From contig NZ_LODL01000035.1 of the NCBI RefSeq assembly GCF_001551835.1, positions 546,093 to 610,092 on the forward strand: a stretch of DNA of 64,000 nucleotides. Direction: 5' to 3'. Shown here piece by piece: positions 9,629-19,372 of the stretch; within the stretch, counting starts at the first letter, position 1; each line of letters begins with the position of its first letter. Below the pieces are notes generated by a model that was not told the origin of the DNA, did not search any database, and saw only the letters and a program-made list of their open reading frames with translations. Both the position numbers and the translations under genes were made by a program. The stretch comes from Dechloromonas denitrificans. GTDB lineage: Bacteria; Pseudomonadota; Gammaproteobacteria; Burkholderiales; Rhodocyclaceae.

Positions 9629-10075
9629 GTGAATCAAACCCGTGCCTTGCTTGCCGTGCTGCTTGCTTCACTGAGCCTGACCGCGTCGGCGACGACCCTG
9701 GTCTGCCCCGAATTGTCCGGGGCGGCCCAGGTCAATGCCTGCCCGCAGGAAGAAGAACTGAAATACACCTACAACGGCTATTGCAGCGATTCGGCCAAGG
9801 CCTACGCCAACCAGACCGATTCCTGCATCCGTTACGAAGACTACCGGGTGATGAAGAATGTCGCCCTCTGGGAGTCGAAGGATGGCGTCTTCGACGGCTA
9901 CGTGTCGTGCGATCTGCCGCCGGCCCAGGTCAAGGCGCTGCGCCCGACCGGCATGCAACTCGAAAAGCAGGGCAAGCTGAACAAGCTGGTCTGCAGTTAC
10001 CCGAACGGGGTGAAATTCACCTACCGGACCAAGGGCAAGTGCACCGTCGCCAACGCACAGGCGACTTGCGATTGA
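9629..10075 (+). CDS. Cys-rich secreted protein of unknown function
   Basis: A 148-residue protein starting at GTG, with CAGGAG seven bases upstream. A signal peptide (MNQTRALLAVLLASLSLTASA) is followed by a mature domain with eight cysteines (in LVCPEL, NACPQ, GYCSD, DSCIR, VSCDL, LVCSY, GKCTV, ATCD), which suggests four disulphides in the periplasm. I do not recognise the family with confidence; the N-terminal CPEL pattern is faintly like DUF3757. It sits between yebC and a DMT permease without evident functional linkage. Confidence 0.75.
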   Translation: MNQTRALLAVLLASLSLTASATTLVCPELSGAAQVNACPQEEELKYTYNGYCSDSAKAYANQTDSCIRYEDYRVMKNVALWESKDGVFDGYVSCDLPPAQVKALRPTGMQLEKQGKLNKLVCSYPNGVKFTYRTKGKCTVANAQATCD

Positions 10076-10094
10076 GTCTTGAGGCGCCTTGCTG

Positions 10095-10949
10095 ATGCAG
10101 CGCCTCTACCCCTTCCTCTTCGTCTTCCTGTGGAGCACCGGCTTCATCGGCGCCAAGTACGGCCTGCCCGATGCCGAGCCGCTGTCCTTCCTGCTCGCCC
10201 GCTACGGTCTGGTCATCGGGCTGATGCTGGTCATCGCGCTGGCCACCCGCGCCCCGTGGCCGAAGCAGCCGATGCAGTGGCTGCACATCGGCGTTTCCGG
10301 CCTGCTCGTCCATGCCGTCTATCTCGGCGGCGTCTTCATCGCCATCAAGCACGGCCTGCCGGCCGGGGTGACGGCGCTGGTCGTGGGCATGCAGCCGCTG
10401 CTGACCGCGGTTGGTGCCGGCTGGCTATTGGGTGAAAAAGTGGTCGGCCGGCAGTGGGCCGGTCTCGGCCTCGGCTTGGTCGGCGTCGCGCTGGTCGTCT
10501 CCGGTAAGTTCGGCGAAGCGGCGGCGCTCGGCCCGATGCTGCTGCCGGCGCTGGTTGCCTTGCTCGGCATTACGATCGGCACGTTGTACCAGAAGCGCTT
10601 CTGCGCCAGCTTCGACCTGCGCACCGGTTCGGTCATCCAGTTCGTGCCGACGGCCATGGTCACGGCGCTGGCCGTCGCCGTCTTCGAGGATTTCCACATC
10701 GCATGGACCGGCGATTTCATCTTTGCGCTCGGCTGGCTGGTGCTGGTGCTGTCGATCGGTGCCATCAGCCTGCTCAACCTGCTGATCCGCAGTGGCAGCG
10801 CGGTCAATGTCGCCAGCCTGTTCTACCTGACGCCCTTGAGCACGGCGTTGATCGCCTTCGCGGTTTTTGGCGAAAAACTGACGTTGACCGCCGGACTCGG
10901 CATGCTGATCGCCGTCAGCGGCGTCTATCTGGTGGCGCGCAGCAAATGA
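10095..10949 (+). CDS. EamA/DMT-family permease
   Basis: A 284-residue ten-segment inner-membrane permease with two EamA repeats, starting [20 protein letters not shown]. An in-frame TTG two codons earlier (10089) is a weaker alternative. The stop codon overlaps the ruvC start (ATGA), so this permease leads the ruvC-ruvA-ruvB transcription unit. The substrate is unknown. It is a different DMT subtype from the one at 4508-5413. Confidence 0.9.
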   Translation: MQRLYPFLFVFLWSTGFIGAKYGLPDAEPLSFLLARYGLVIGLMLVIALATRAPWPKQPMQWLHIGVSGLLVHAVYLGGVFIAIKHGLPAGVTALVVGMQPLLTAVGAGWLLGEKVVGRQWAGLGLGLVGVALVVSGKFGEAAALGPMLLPALVALLGITIGTLYQKRFCASFDLRTGSVIQFVPTAMVTALAVAVFEDFHIAWTGDFIFALGWLVLVLSIGAISLLNLLIRSGSAVNVASLFYLTPLSTALIAFAVFGEKLTLTAGLGMLIAVSGVYLVARSK

Positions 10950-11485
10950 GCCTGGCGGCGCCGCGCATCCTCGGTATCGACCCCGGCCTGCGGGTGACCG
11001 GCTTCGGCGTCATCGAAAAGCACGGCAACCAGTTGCTCTACGTCGCCAGCGGTTGCATCAAGTCGAACGACAAGCAGTCGCTGCCGGAACGGATCAAGAC
11101 TCTGTTCGCCGGCATCAGCGAGGTGATCGCCACCTACCGGCCGGATCAGGCGGCGGTCGAGAAGGTCTTCGTCAATGTGAACCCGCAATCGACGCTGCTG
11201 CTCGGCCAGGCGCGCGGAGCAGCGCTCAGTGCGCTGGTTCATGCCGACCTGCCGGTTGCCGAATACACCGCGCTGCAGGTCAAGCAGGCCGTGGTCGGCC
11301 ACGGCAAGGCGGCCAAGGAGCAGGTCCAGGATATGGTCGTCCGCCTGCTCAAGCTGCCCGGCGCACCGACCGCCGATGCCGCCGACGCGCTCGCCTGCGC
11401 CATTGCCCATGCCCATGGCGGGCAGGGGCTGGGGGCGCTGGCGACGGCCGGCTATCGCGTTAAAGGTGGGCGACTGATAGGATGA
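10946..11485 (+). CDS. ruvC: Holliday junction endonuclease RuvC
   Basis: A 179-residue RuvC that resolves Holliday junctions with RuvAB. All four catalytic acidic residues are visible: Asp12 (GIDPGL), Glu72 (AAVEKVF), Asp144 and Asp147 ([11 protein letters not shown]). The ATG overlaps the TGA of the preceding permease. An in-frame extension upstream of this ATG merely reads through the permease gene and is not part of RuvC. Confidence 0.98.
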   Translation: MSLAAPRILGIDPGLRVTGFGVIEKHGNQLLYVASGCIKSNDKQSLPERIKTLFAGISEVIATYRPDQAAVEKVFVNVNPQSTLLLGQARGAALSALVHADLPVAEYTALQVKQAVVGHGKAAKEQVQDMVVRLLKLPGAPTADAADALACAIAHAHGGQGLGALATAGYRVKGGRLIG

Positions 11486-11534
11486 GAACCTGTGTGAAAA
11501 TACAGTACTTTTTCCAGAAAGAGACCACCCCGCA

Positions 11535-12113
11535 ATGATCGGAAGACTGACCGGCACCCTCGCCGAAAAAAATCCGCCGCAGATCGTGCTCGATGTGAAC
11601 GGCGTCGGCTACGAGCTGGATGTGCCGATGAGCACTTTCTACAACCTGCCAGCCGGCGGCGAGAAGACCACCCTGCTGACCCATTTCGCGGTGCGCGAGG
11701 ACGGCCACTACCTGTACGGTTTCCTGACCCAGGGCGAGCGCTTCGCCTTCCGCCAGCTGCTGAAAGTCTCCGGCATCGGCGCCCGCACTGCGCTGTCGGT
11801 GCTCTCCGGGCTGTCGGTCGGTGATCTCGCCGCTGCCGTCGCCCAGCAGGAACTCGGCCGGCTGATCAAGATTCCCGGCATCGGCAAGAAGACGGCCGAA
11901 CGCCTGCTGCTCGAACTGAAGGGCAAACTGGCCGAAACGACCGGCGTTTCGCTGAGCGCTGCGGTCGACGATGCGAAACAGGACATTTCCAACGCCCTGC
12001 TCGCCCTCGGCTACAACGAGAAGGAAGCGGCGGCGGCGATGAAGCAGCTGCCGGCCGAGATCGGCACCTCGGATGGCATCCGGGCAGCCCTCAAGCTGCT
12101 GTCGAAGGTCTGA
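11535..12113 (+). CDS. ruvA: Holliday junction branch migration subunit RuvA
   Basis: A 192-residue RuvA, the DNA-binding tetramer of the RuvAB branch migration motor. It starts [20 protein letters not shown] and carries the helix-hairpin-helix segments ([19 protein letters not shown] and [19 protein letters not shown]) and the C-terminal domain III that contacts RuvB ([19 protein letters not shown]). It lies 49 bp after ruvC, and its stop codon shares a base with the start of the next gene. Confidence 0.98.
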   Translation: MIGRLTGTLAEKNPPQIVLDVNGVGYELDVPMSTFYNLPAGGEKTTLLTHFAVREDGHYLYGFLTQGERFAFRQLLKVSGIGARTALSVLSGLSVGDLAAAVAQQELGRLIKIPGIGKKTAERLLLELKGKLAETTGVSLSAAVDDAKQDISNALLALGYNEKEAAAAMKQLPAEIGTSDGIRAALKLLSKV

Positions 12114-13168
12114 TGTTCACCGAAGAAAATCCCAAGCGGCTGGCGCAGATCGCGCTGGTCGTGCTGCTCATCGTCGGCTGTATCGCGGTGCTGTGGCCGA
12201 TGATCGGTGCCGTGCTCTTCGCCTTCGTGGTCTGGATTTGCACCTGGCCGCTCTATTCGGAAAAGCTGCTGCCCCGCCTCGGTGGGCGCGACACGCTGGG
12301 GGCCAGCCTGATGACGCTGCTGCTGGTCCTGCTGACACTGCTGCCGCTGGCCTTCCTGGCCGGCAGCCTGGCGAGCAGCGCCGACAACCTGATCGATTTC
12401 GTCCGACCTTATGTCGAGAACGGTCTGCCCAGCGCCCCGCCGGCCTGGATCAGCGGCCTGCCGTTGTTCGGCGCGGACATCGACAGTTTCTGGCATCAGC
12501 TGGCCAGCAACCGGGCCGAACTGAACGCCCTGCTCAAGCAACTGATCGCGCCGGCCCGCCAGTTCGCCCTGGCGCTCGGCGGCATCGCCGCCAATGGCCT
12601 GCTGCAACTGGCGCTGGTCCTCTTCGTCGTCTTCTTTCTTTACCGTGACGGGGCCAAGGTCAGCCATGCGCTGTATGTCGGCGCCCACAAGCTGGGCGGC
12701 GAACTGGGCGAGGAAATGCTGGAAAAGACGCGCGGCACCGTCGTCGGCGTCATGCTCGGCATCGTCGGCACTGCCGCAGCGCAGGGTACGGTGGCGATGC
12801 TCGGCTTTCTGATCGCCGGCATTCCGGCCGCCGTACTGCTCGGTTTCGCCACCTTCTTCCTGTCGATGATCCCGATCGGTCCGCCGCTGATCTGGGGGGG
12901 GGCGGCCGCCTGGCTCTATGCCCAGGACCAGACCGGCTGGGCGATTTTCATGGTGCTCTACGGCGTCCTGATCATCAGCAGCATCGACAATTTCGTCAAA
13001 CCGATCCTGATGGCGCGCGGCGCCGGCATCTCCATCCTGCTCATTGCCCTCGGCGTGCTCGGCGGCGTGCTGGTCTTCGGCTTCATCGGCATCTTTCTCG
13101 GGCCGGTGCTGCTCGCCCTGGGCCACATGCTGTTCGGACGCTGGACGCGCGAGGAAAACCCGACATGA
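12113..13168 (+). CDS. AI-2E family (PerM/YdiK-like) membrane protein
   Basis: A 351-residue polytopic protein of the AI-2E transporter/PerM family: two N-terminal membrane helices, a soluble loop around residues 85-150, then a helical bundle with the family segment [16 protein letters not shown] and C-terminal [18 protein letters not shown]. Characterised relatives export autoinducer-2 or act as Na+/H+ antiporters; the substrate here is unknown. It is wedged between ruvA and ruvB with overlapping start/stop codons on both sides, so it must be co-translated with them. Confidence 0.9.
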   Translation: MFTEENPKRLAQIALVVLLIVGCIAVLWPMIGAVLFAFVVWICTWPLYSEKLLPRLGGRDTLGASLMTLLLVLLTLLPLAFLAGSLASSADNLIDFVRPYVENGLPSAPPAWISGLPLFGADIDSFWHQLASNRAELNALLKQLIAPARQFALALGGIAANGLLQLALVLFVVFFLYRDGAKVSHALYVGAHKLGGELGEEMLEKTRGTVVGVMLGIVGTAAAQGTVAMLGFLIAGIPAAVLLGFATFFLSMIPIGPPLIWGGAAAWLYAQDQTGWAIFMVLYGVLIISSIDNFVKPILMARGAGISILLIALGVLGGVLVFGFIGIFLGPVLLALGHMLFGRWTREENPT

Positions 13169-14226
13169 TCGAAACCGACAAGCTGACCCCTACCGTCGAC
13201 CGCATCATTGCGCCGCAAACCAAGTCGGCGCAGGAAGAAGCGCTCGAACGGGCGCTGCGCCCGAAGCGGCTGGCCGACTACACCGGCCAGGTGAAAATTC
13301 GCGAACAGCTGGAAATCTTCATCCAGGCCGCCAAGAACCGCAGCGAATCGCTCGACCACGTGCTGCTCTTCGGCCCCCCCGGCCTGGGCAAGACGACGCT
13401 GGCCCACATCGTCGCTGCCGAAATGGGCGTCAACCTGCGCCAGACCTCCGGTCCGGTGCTCGAACGGGCCGGCGACCTGGCCGCCATCCTGACCAATCTC
13501 GAACCGCACGATGTGCTGTTCATCGACGAAATCCACCGTTTGAGCCCGGTGGTCGAGGAAATCCTCTACCCGGCGCTGGAAGATTTCCAGATCGACATCA
13601 TGATCGGCGAAGGCCCGGCGGCGCGTTCGGTCAAGCTCGATTTGCCGCCGTTCACGCTGGTTGGCGCGACGACCCGGGCCGGCATGCTGACCAACCCGCT
13701 GCGCGACCGCTTCGGCATCGTCGCCCGCCTCGAATTCTACAATGCCGAGGAGCTGAAGAGCATCGTCAGCCGCTCGGCCTCGCTGCTCAATGCACCGATC
13801 GACCCGGAAGGTGCCTTCGAGATCGCCAAGCGCTCGCGTGGCACGCCGCGCATCGCCAACCGGTTGCTGCGCCGGGTCCGCGACTACGCCGAGGTCAAGG
13901 CCGACGGCAACATCACCCGGCAAGTCGCCGATGCCGCGCTGCACATGCTCGACGTCGACCCGGCCGGGCTTGATCTGATGGACCGCAAGCTGCTGTCCGC
14001 GGTGATCGACAAGTTCGGCGGCGGCCCGGTCGGCGTGGACAACCTGGCGGCGGCGATCGGCGAGGCGCGCGACACCATCGAGGACGTGCTGGAGCCCTAC
14101 CTGATCCAGCAGGGCTACCTGCAACGCACCCTGCGCGGCCGGATCGCGACGCCGGCCATCTACCGCCACCTCGGGCTGGTCGAACCGGCCAGCGCCATCG
14201 TCCGGGACGCCTTGGCCGACGAGTAA
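13165..14226 (+). CDS. ruvB: Holliday junction helicase RuvB
   Basis: A 353-residue AAA+ motor for branch migration. Walker A is [12 protein letters not shown] (residues 70-81), and Walker B with the DEIH signature is [11 protein letters not shown] (residues 118-128). The arginine-finger region [20 protein letters not shown] and the C-terminal winged helix follow. It overlaps the preceding permease gene by four bases and ends the ruv transcription unit. Confidence 0.98.
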   Translation: MIETDKLTPTVDRIIAPQTKSAQEEALERALRPKRLADYTGQVKIREQLEIFIQAAKNRSESLDHVLLFGPPGLGKTTLAHIVAAEMGVNLRQTSGPVLERAGDLAAILTNLEPHDVLFIDEIHRLSPVVEEILYPALEDFQIDIMIGEGPAARSVKLDLPPFTLVGATTRAGMLTNPLRDRFGIVARLEFYNAEELKSIVSRSASLLNAPIDPEGAFEIAKRSRGTPRIANRLLRRVRDYAEVKADGNITRQVADAALHMLDVDPAGLDLMDRKLLSAVIDKFGGGPVGVDNLAAAIGEARDTIEDVLEPYLIQQGYLQRTLRGRIATPAIYRHLGLVEPASAIVRDALADE

Positions 14227-14333
14227 TTCGGGCGATAAGGGACTTTTCTTCGCTAGTCGGCCATTTCCTGGCGAACAGGCCGCCGTATTTGCCGCAGAAA
14301 CATCCCGTTACACATCTATGCTGCGGCGCAAGG

Positions 14334-14339
14334 TAAAAT
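14334..14339 (+). promoter_or_regulatory. -10-like box six bases before the ybgC ATG
   Basis: A TAAAAT hexamer ends 6 nt before the ybgC start codon, and no Shine-Dalgarno-like sequence separates them. A transcript initiated here would begin at or within 1-2 bases of the ATG (leaderless). A convincing -35 element at standard spacing is not evident. The region 14227-14345 otherwise holds nothing I recognise. Confidence 0.4.
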
Positions 14340-14345
14340 TCCCGG

Positions 14346-14768
14346 ATGAAATACGAGCCCAAGCCCAACGCCTTCGCCATCCCCGTGCGCGTTTATTACG
14401 AGGATACGGACGCCGGCGGTGTCGTGTATTACGCCAATTACCTGAAATTCTTCGAGCGCTGCCGCACCGAATGGATGCGCTTCGCCGGCCACGATCAGTC
14501 GGCGCTGGCTGCTGAATCCGGCATCGGCTTCGTCGCCCGCAAGGCCAGTTGCGAATACCTGAAGCCGGCCCGCCTCGACGATGAATTGACGGTCGGGCTC
14601 GAAGTCGAAAAGTTGACCCGCGTCCGCGTCGTCTTCCGCCAGCATGTCCGCCGCGGCGATGTCGAGCTGGTCACCGGCACCGTCGAAATCGCCTGCGTCA
14701 ACATGGCGACCATGACGCCGGCCGCCATCCCCGATTTCCTGCATCAAAAACTGGAAGCGCTTAAATGA
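14346..14768 (+). CDS. ybgC: Tol-Pal-associated acyl-CoA thioesterase YbgC
   Basis: A 140-residue hot-dog-fold thioesterase. The signature RVYYEDTDAGGVVYYANYLK contains the catalytic Asp of the 4-hydroxybenzoyl-CoA thioesterase-like family. YbgC acts on acyl-CoA or acyl-ACP at the cytoplasmic membrane and is the conserved first gene of the tol-pal cluster. It overlaps tolQ by four bases. Confidence 0.95.
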   Translation: MKYEPKPNAFAIPVRVYYEDTDAGGVVYYANYLKFFERCRTEWMRFAGHDQSALAAESGIGFVARKASCEYLKPARLDDELTVGLEVEKLTRVRVVFRQHVRRGDVELVTGTVEIACVNMATMTPAAIPDFLHQKLEALK

Positions 14769-15442
14769 ACGTCACCCAGGATCTCTCCATCCTCCACCTG
14801 ATTCTCCAGGCCAGCGCGGTCGTCCAGGCCGTCATGGCGCTGCTCGCCGGCGTCTCCTTCATGTCCTGGTACTACATCTTCATGAAGTGGTTCTCGGTCC
14901 GCCAGTCGCGGGCCAAGACCGAGACTTTCGAGCGCGATTTCTGGTCCGGCGGCGATCTCAACAACCTGTACAACAGTGCGGTCAACGACCGCCACCATGC
15001 CGGTTCCATGGAACGCATCTTCGAAGCCGGCTTCCGCGAATTCACCAAGCTCAAGGGCCAGAAGAACCTCGAAGCCAAGGACGTGGTCGACGGTTCGCGT
15101 CGCGCCATGCGCGCCACCTACCAGCGTGAGATGGATGCCCTCGAATCGCACCTCGCCTTCCTCGCCTCGGTCGGTTCGGTCTCCCCGTACATCGGCCTGT
15201 TCGGCACCGTCTGGGGCATCATGCATGCCTTCCGCGCCCTCTCCAATGTCGGCTCGGCGACGCTCGCCTCGGTCGCCCCGGGTATCGCCGAAGCGCTGGT
15301 CGCCACCGCCATTGGCCTCTTCGCCGCCATTCCGGCCGTTCTTGCCTACAACCGCTTTTCGCACGATATCGACCGCCTCGCCGTCCGCTACGAGTCGTTC
15401 ATGGAAGAGTTTTCCAACATCCTGCAGCGGCAGATGCGTTAA
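14765..15442 (+). CDS. tolQ: Tol-Pal motor subunit TolQ
   Basis: A 225-residue inner-membrane protein with three transmembrane helices in the TolQ/ExbB/MotA pattern (near residues 20-40, 135-155 and 170-190), including LASVGSVSPYIGLFGTVWGI. With TolR it forms the proton-driven motor that energises TolA during outer-membrane constriction. The start overlaps the ybgC stop. Confidence 0.97.
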   Translation: MNVTQDLSILHLILQASAVVQAVMALLAGVSFMSWYYIFMKWFSVRQSRAKTETFERDFWSGGDLNNLYNSAVNDRHHAGSMERIFEAGFREFTKLKGQKNLEAKDVVDGSRRAMRATYQREMDALESHLAFLASVGSVSPYIGLFGTVWGIMHAFRALSNVGSATLASVAPGIAEALVATAIGLFAAIPAVLAYNRFSHDIDRLAVRYESFMEEFSNILQRQMR

Positions 15443-15457
15443 GGAAAAGGTCAGGCC

Positions 15458-15859
15458 ATGCGTCAGCGCCGCCTCAAAAACGAAATCAACGTCGTGCCCT
15501 ATATCGACGTCATGCTGGTGCTGCTCGTCATCTTCATGGTGGCGACACCGATGATGACGACCGGCTCGGTCGAGCTGCCGAGTTCCGGCACGGCACCGCA
15601 AAAGCCGGACAAGTTCACCCGGGTGCAGATCAAGGATGACGGCTCGCTGTCGATCTTCGACACCAACGGCAAGGAAAGAAGTGTCAAGGGCATCAAGGAA
15701 CTGAAAGGCGAACTGGCCGCGCTGAAGGAAGCCGACGAGAAAATGGCGATCCTGATCGCCGGCGCCAAGGAAACCCAGTACAAGAACGTCATCGAAGTGC
15801 TCGATGAGGCCAAGCGCGCCGGGTTCCAGAAGGTCGGCCTGGAAACCGCCAGCAAATAA
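15458..15859 (+). CDS. tolR: Tol-Pal motor subunit TolR
   Basis: A 133-residue protein with one N-terminal membrane helix bearing the essential proton-carrying Asp (VVPYIDVMLVLLVIFMVATP) and a periplasmic ExbD/TolR domain. It partners TolQ to convert the proton motive force into TolA movement. It begins 15 bp after tolQ with an AAGGAAAAGG ribosome-binding region. Confidence 0.97.
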   Translation: MRQRRLKNEINVVPYIDVMLVLLVIFMVATPMMTTGSVELPSSGTAPQKPDKFTRVQIKDDGSLSIFDTNGKERSVKGIKELKGELAALKEADEKMAILIAGAKETQYKNVIEVLDEAKRAGFQKVGLETASK

Positions 15860-15865
15860 GCCGCG

Positions 15866-16693
15866 ATGATCGACGAAAAACGCGAAGAGCCCGGCAAGAA
15901 ATACGCGCTGGCGTTCACCATCCTGGTGCACGTCGGGCTGCTGGTCGTGCTCTTTTTCGGCGTGCAGTGGAAGCGCAGCGCGCCGGAGGTGATGGAAGTC
16001 GAACTGTGGTCGGCCAAGCCGACGCCGGCGACCTATGTCCCGCCGCCACCACCGCCGCCGCCCGAACCCGAGGTCAAGCCGGAGCCGAAACCGGTGCCCA
16101 AGGTCGAGCCGAAGCCAGAACCGCCGCCGAAAAAGCCGGATATCGCGGTCAAGGAAGAAAAGAAGAAGCCCGAACCGAAGAAACCGGAACCCAAGCCGGA
16201 GCCGCCGAAGCCGGAACCGAAAAAGCCGGAACCCAAGCCAGAACCGAAGAAACCCGAGCCGGCAAAGCCGGAAGCCAAGCCGCAGCCGAAGTTCGATTTC
16301 AACAAGGAACTGGCCAATGAAACCAGCCAGTTGCGGTCGAAGAACAATCCGAGCGCCCAGCAGATGGCCAATGCCGCCGCCGCCGAGTCCGAGCAGCGCG
16401 CCTCATCGAACAAGCGCGGGCTGGCCGATTACGCGACCAAGATTCGCACCAAAGTGCGCGGCAACATCGTGCTGCCGCCGAATATCCAGGGCAACCCGGA
16501 GGCCGTTTTCGAGGTCAACCAATTGCCGACCGGGGAAGTGCTGGCTGTAAAACTCAAGCGCTCAAGCGGCAATCCCGGCCTGGATGCGGCCATCGAGCGC
16601 GCCATCCTGAAATCCTCGCCCCTTCCCAAGCCCGACGATGCGGCCCTGTTCCAGCGCACGCTGGAAATCAAATACAAGCCGTTTGAAGAGTAA
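15866..16693 (+). CDS. tolA: Tol-Pal protein TolA, proline-rich
   Basis: A 275-residue TolA/TonB-like protein: a short cytoplasmic tail, one membrane anchor ([20 protein letters not shown]), a long Pro/Glu/Lys-rich periplasmic linker (about residues 50-150, reiterating [13 protein letters not shown]) and a C-terminal TonB/TolA fold (residues 185-275). TolA spans the periplasm to contact Pal/TolB. The linker here is a polyproline-like rod rather than the long Ala/Lys helical domain of E. coli TolA. Order and spacing in tolQRAB-pal support the assignment. Confidence 0.94.
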   Translation: MIDEKREEPGKKYALAFTILVHVGLLVVLFFGVQWKRSAPEVMEVELWSAKPTPATYVPPPPPPPPEPEVKPEPKPVPKVEPKPEPPPKKPDIAVKEEKKKPEPKKPEPKPEPPKPEPKKPEPKPEPKKPEPAKPEAKPQPKFDFNKELANETSQLRSKNNPSAQQMANAAAAESEQRASSNKRGLADYATKIRTKVRGNIVLPPNIQGNPEAVFEVNQLPTGEVLAVKLKRSSGNPGLDAAIERAILKSSPLPKPDDAALFQRTLEIKYKPFEE

Positions 16694-16715
16694 AATCGCG
16701 CGAAACTTATTGAAA

Positions 16716-17996
16716 ATGAAGACAATGCAACGAATTACCCGCCGTGCTTTTCTGGCTTTTGCGCTGTTGACCGCAGGCATCGCGCAGGCCCAGCTTTCGA
16801 TCGAAATTACCGGCGCCGGCGCCAACCGCATTCCGGTGGCGATTGCCGATCTGCTCGGTGATGCCACCGCTTCGCGCATCATCACCTCGACCGTGCGCTC
16901 CGACCTCGAACGCAGCGGCCTGTTCAAGCTGATCGATACGACCGGTGCCGCCCTCGACGAGAACGCCCAGGTCAATCATGCCGACTGGAAGAGCCGTGGC
17001 GCCGATGCGCTGGCCGCCGGCAGCATCGGGCGCAGCCCGGACGGCCGGATGGAAGCGCGCTTCCGCCTCTACGACACGCAAAAAGCCGTGTCGCTCGGCG
17101 GTGCCGCCTACATCACCAGCAACGAGCAGTTGCGCGCCGCCGGCCATCGCATCGCCGATTACATCTACGAAAAACTGACCGGCGAAAAGGGCATCTTCTC
17201 GACCCGCATCGCCTACGTCGTCAAGTCGCGCGGCCAGTTCCTGCTGCAGATTGCCGATGCCGACGGCCAGGGCGCCGCCACCGCGCTGACCTCGACCGAA
17301 CCGATCATCTCGCCGGCCTGGTCGCCGGATGGCAGCAAGCTGGCCTACGTCTCCTTCGAGAAGAAGAAGCCGGTGATCTACGTCCATTCGCTGGCTTCCG
17401 GCCAGCGCAGCATCGTTGCCAATTTCAAGGGCTCCAACTCGGCGCCGGCCTGGTCGCCGGATGGCCGCAAGCTGGCCATCGTCCTCTCCAAGGACGGCAA
17501 TTCGCAGCTCTATGTGGTCAATGCCGACGGCAGCGGCCTGCAGCGCCTGACCCAGTCCGGCGGTATCGATACCGAACCGCGCTACGCGGCCGACGGCGGC
17601 ACGATTTTCTTCACCTCCGACCGTGGCGGCAGCCCGCAGATCTATCAGGTCGGCGCCAGTGGCGGCGAAGCCCGCCGGGTCACCTTCGAAGGCAGCTACA
17701 ACGTCTCGCCGCGGCCGTCGCCGGATGGCAAGAGCCTGGCCTTCATCAGCCGCCGCGAAGGCCGTTTCCAGTTGGCGACGATGGATCTGGCCAGCCGCCA
17801 GGTGCAGGTGCTGACCGACTCGAACAAGGACGAATCCCCAAGTTTTGCCCCCAATAGCCGCATGATCCTGATCGCCACTGAAGTCGGCGGGCGCGGCGTA
17901 CTATCGGCTGTGTCCAGCGATGGCAGGATCAAACAGCGCCTCTCGGTTGCCGCAGGTGATGTGCGGGAACCGGCCTGGGGCCCTTTCTATAAATAA
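16716..17996 (+). CDS. tolB: Tol-Pal translocation protein TolB
   Basis: A 426-residue periplasmic protein: a signal peptide ([22 protein letters not shown]), an N-terminal domain, and a six-bladed beta-propeller visible as repeated [15 protein letters not shown]-type units. It binds Pal and TolA. I start it at ATG 16716 ([10 protein letters not shown]); ATG 16725 is equally compatible, while the open frame back to 16638 lies inside tolA. A TAAAAT at 16691-16696 could be an internal promoter. Confidence 0.97.
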   Translation: MKTMQRITRRAFLAFALLTAGIAQAQLSIEITGAGANRIPVAIADLLGDATASRIITSTVRSDLERSGLFKLIDTTGAALDENAQVNHADWKSRGADALAAGSIGRSPDGRMEARFRLYDTQKAVSLGGAAYITSNEQLRAAGHRIADYIYEKLTGEKGIFSTRIAYVVKSRGQFLLQIADADGQGAATALTSTEPIISPAWSPDGSKLAYVSFEKKKPVIYVHSLASGQRSIVANFKGSNSAPAWSPDGRKLAIVLSKDGNSQLYVVNADGSGLQRLTQSGGIDTEPRYAADGGTIFFTSDRGGSPQIYQVGASGGEARRVTFEGSYNVSPRPSPDGKSLAFISRREGRFQLATMDLASRQVQVLTDSNKDESPSFAPNSRMILIATEVGGRGVLSAVSSDGRIKQRLSVAAGDVREPAWGPFYK

Positions 17997-18014
17997 TCCT
18001 CCCCGGAGAATGTT

Positions 18015-18557
18015 GTGAAAAAACTGCTAATTCCCGCTCTGCTGTCCGCCCTGATCCTCGGTTGCAGCTCGACCCCGATCCCCGATGAAAATGGTGGTGC
18101 CCCGGTCGAATCCCGCGGTGCCAGTTCCGGCGTCGCGCCGGTGACGGCGGGTGGCGTCGATGCCAACGGCCTGCCGCGCGAACTGACCGATCCGAAGAGC
18201 AAGCTGTCGCAGCGCAGCATCTACTTCGACCTCGACAAGTACGAAGTCAAGGACGAGTACAAGGATCTGGTCGCTTCCCACGCCAAGTATCTGGTCGCCA
18301 ACCGCGGTTTCAAGATGCTGATCCAGGGCAACACCGACGAACGCGGCAGCCGTGAATACAACCTGTCGCTCGGCCAGAAGCGCGCCGAAGCCGTCAAGCG
18401 TTCGCTGGTCCTGCTCGGCGCCAAGGAAGAGCAACTGGAATCGGTCAGCCTCGGCGAGGAAAAGCCGAAGAACGCCGGTCATGACGAATCCGCCTGGTCG
18501 GAAAACCGTCGTGCCGACATGCTGTACAAGGCTGCCGACGGCCGCGGCGAGTTCTAA
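18015..18557 (+). CDS. pal: peptidoglycan-associated lipoprotein Pal
   Basis: A 180-residue outer-membrane lipoprotein with a GTG start (CGGAG five bases upstream) and a lipobox signal peptide (MKKLLIPALLSALILGCSS, lipidated Cys17). The OmpA-like peptidoglycan-binding domain contains IYFDLDKYEV and the GNTDERGSREYNLSLGQKRA signature. Pal anchors the outer membrane to peptidoglycan and cycles between TolB and the wall. Confidence 0.98.
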   Translation: MKKLLIPALLSALILGCSSTPIPDENGGAPVESRGASSGVAPVTAGGVDANGLPRELTDPKSKLSQRSIYFDLDKYEVKDEYKDLVASHAKYLVANRGFKMLIQGNTDERGSREYNLSLGQKRAEAVKRSLVLLGAKEEQLESVSLGEEKPKNAGHDESAWSENRRADMLYKAADGRGEF

Positions 18558-18559
18558 TC

Positions 18560-19300
18560 ATGCGCCCGGTTCGAATCGCCCTTTTCATCGCCGCGCTGGG
18601 GGCCGCCCAGGCCCAGGCCGGCATGTTTGACGACGAAGAAGCGCGTCGCCAGGTGACGGATCTGCGGATCAAGAACGAGGCGCGATTCGACCAGCAGGCC
18701 AAGGCCCAGCTGGATCTGGCCAGCCAGATCCAGCGCCAGGCCGAAGAAATCGCCCGCCTGCGCGGACAGATTGAAACGCTGAATTACGAGCTGGAAACCG
18801 CCAAGAAGCGGCAGCAGGACTTCTACCTCGATCTCGATACCCGCCTGCGCAAGTTCGAAGGCGGCGCCAGCCCGAGTGCTGCGGTCGACCCGGCCAGCGG
18901 GGCAAATTCCAGGCCGGCCGCTGATCCGGCCAAGGAAAGCCAGGACTACGAAGCGGCCCTGAACCAGTTCAAGGCCGGCAAATACAAGGAAGCCGCCGCC
19001 GGCTTCGGTGCCTTCGTGCAGAAATACCCGGACAGTTCGCTGGCGCCCAATGCCCAGTACTGGCTGGGCAATGCCTGGTACGCCCAGCGCGACTGCAAGC
19101 GGGCGATCGAGGCGCAGAGTGTGGTCACCACCAGGTATGCCGAGAGCGCCAAGGCGCCGGATGCCTGGCTGGCCATCGCGACCTGCCAGCAGGAACTCGG
19201 CAATCCGACCGGCGTCAAACGCTCGCTCGAAACCCTGATCGCCAAGTACCCGACTTCGCCGGCCGCCGAAACGGCGCAGCAGCGGCTGAAGAAAAAGTAA
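18560..19300 (+). CDS. cpoB: Tol-Pal cell division coordinator CpoB (YbgF)
   Basis: A 246-residue periplasmic protein with a signal peptide (MRPVRIALFIAALGAAQAQA), an N-terminal coiled coil (about residues 30-90, heptads in LDLASQIQRQAEEIARLRGQ), a linker, and C-terminal TPR repeats (DYEAALNQFKAGKYKEAAAG onward). In E. coli CpoB links the Tol machine with PBP1B-dependent septal wall synthesis. It starts 2 bp after the pal stop and completes the ybgC-tolQRAB-pal-cpoB cluster. Confidence 0.96.
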   Translation: MRPVRIALFIAALGAAQAQAGMFDDEEARRQVTDLRIKNEARFDQQAKAQLDLASQIQRQAEEIARLRGQIETLNYELETAKKRQQDFYLDLDTRLRKFEGGASPSAAVDPASGANSRPAADPAKESQDYEAALNQFKAGKYKEAAAGFGAFVQKYPDSSLAPNAQYWLGNAWYAQRDCKRAIEAQSVVTTRYAESAKAPDAWLAIATCQQELGNPTGVKRSLETLIAKYPTSPAAETAQQRLKKK

Positions 19301-19372
19301 GCGGCAGCGCTTCCGGTGTTGGGAGCGCTGCGCAATTCCCCCGGCCGTGACGGCCATTCCCGAAAGCTGGCC

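Noticed and set aside
16033-16413. Overlapping Gly/Phe-rich minus-strand ORF in the tolA repeat region
   Set aside because: It is the complement of the KPEP-coding repeat and carries no independent start signal.
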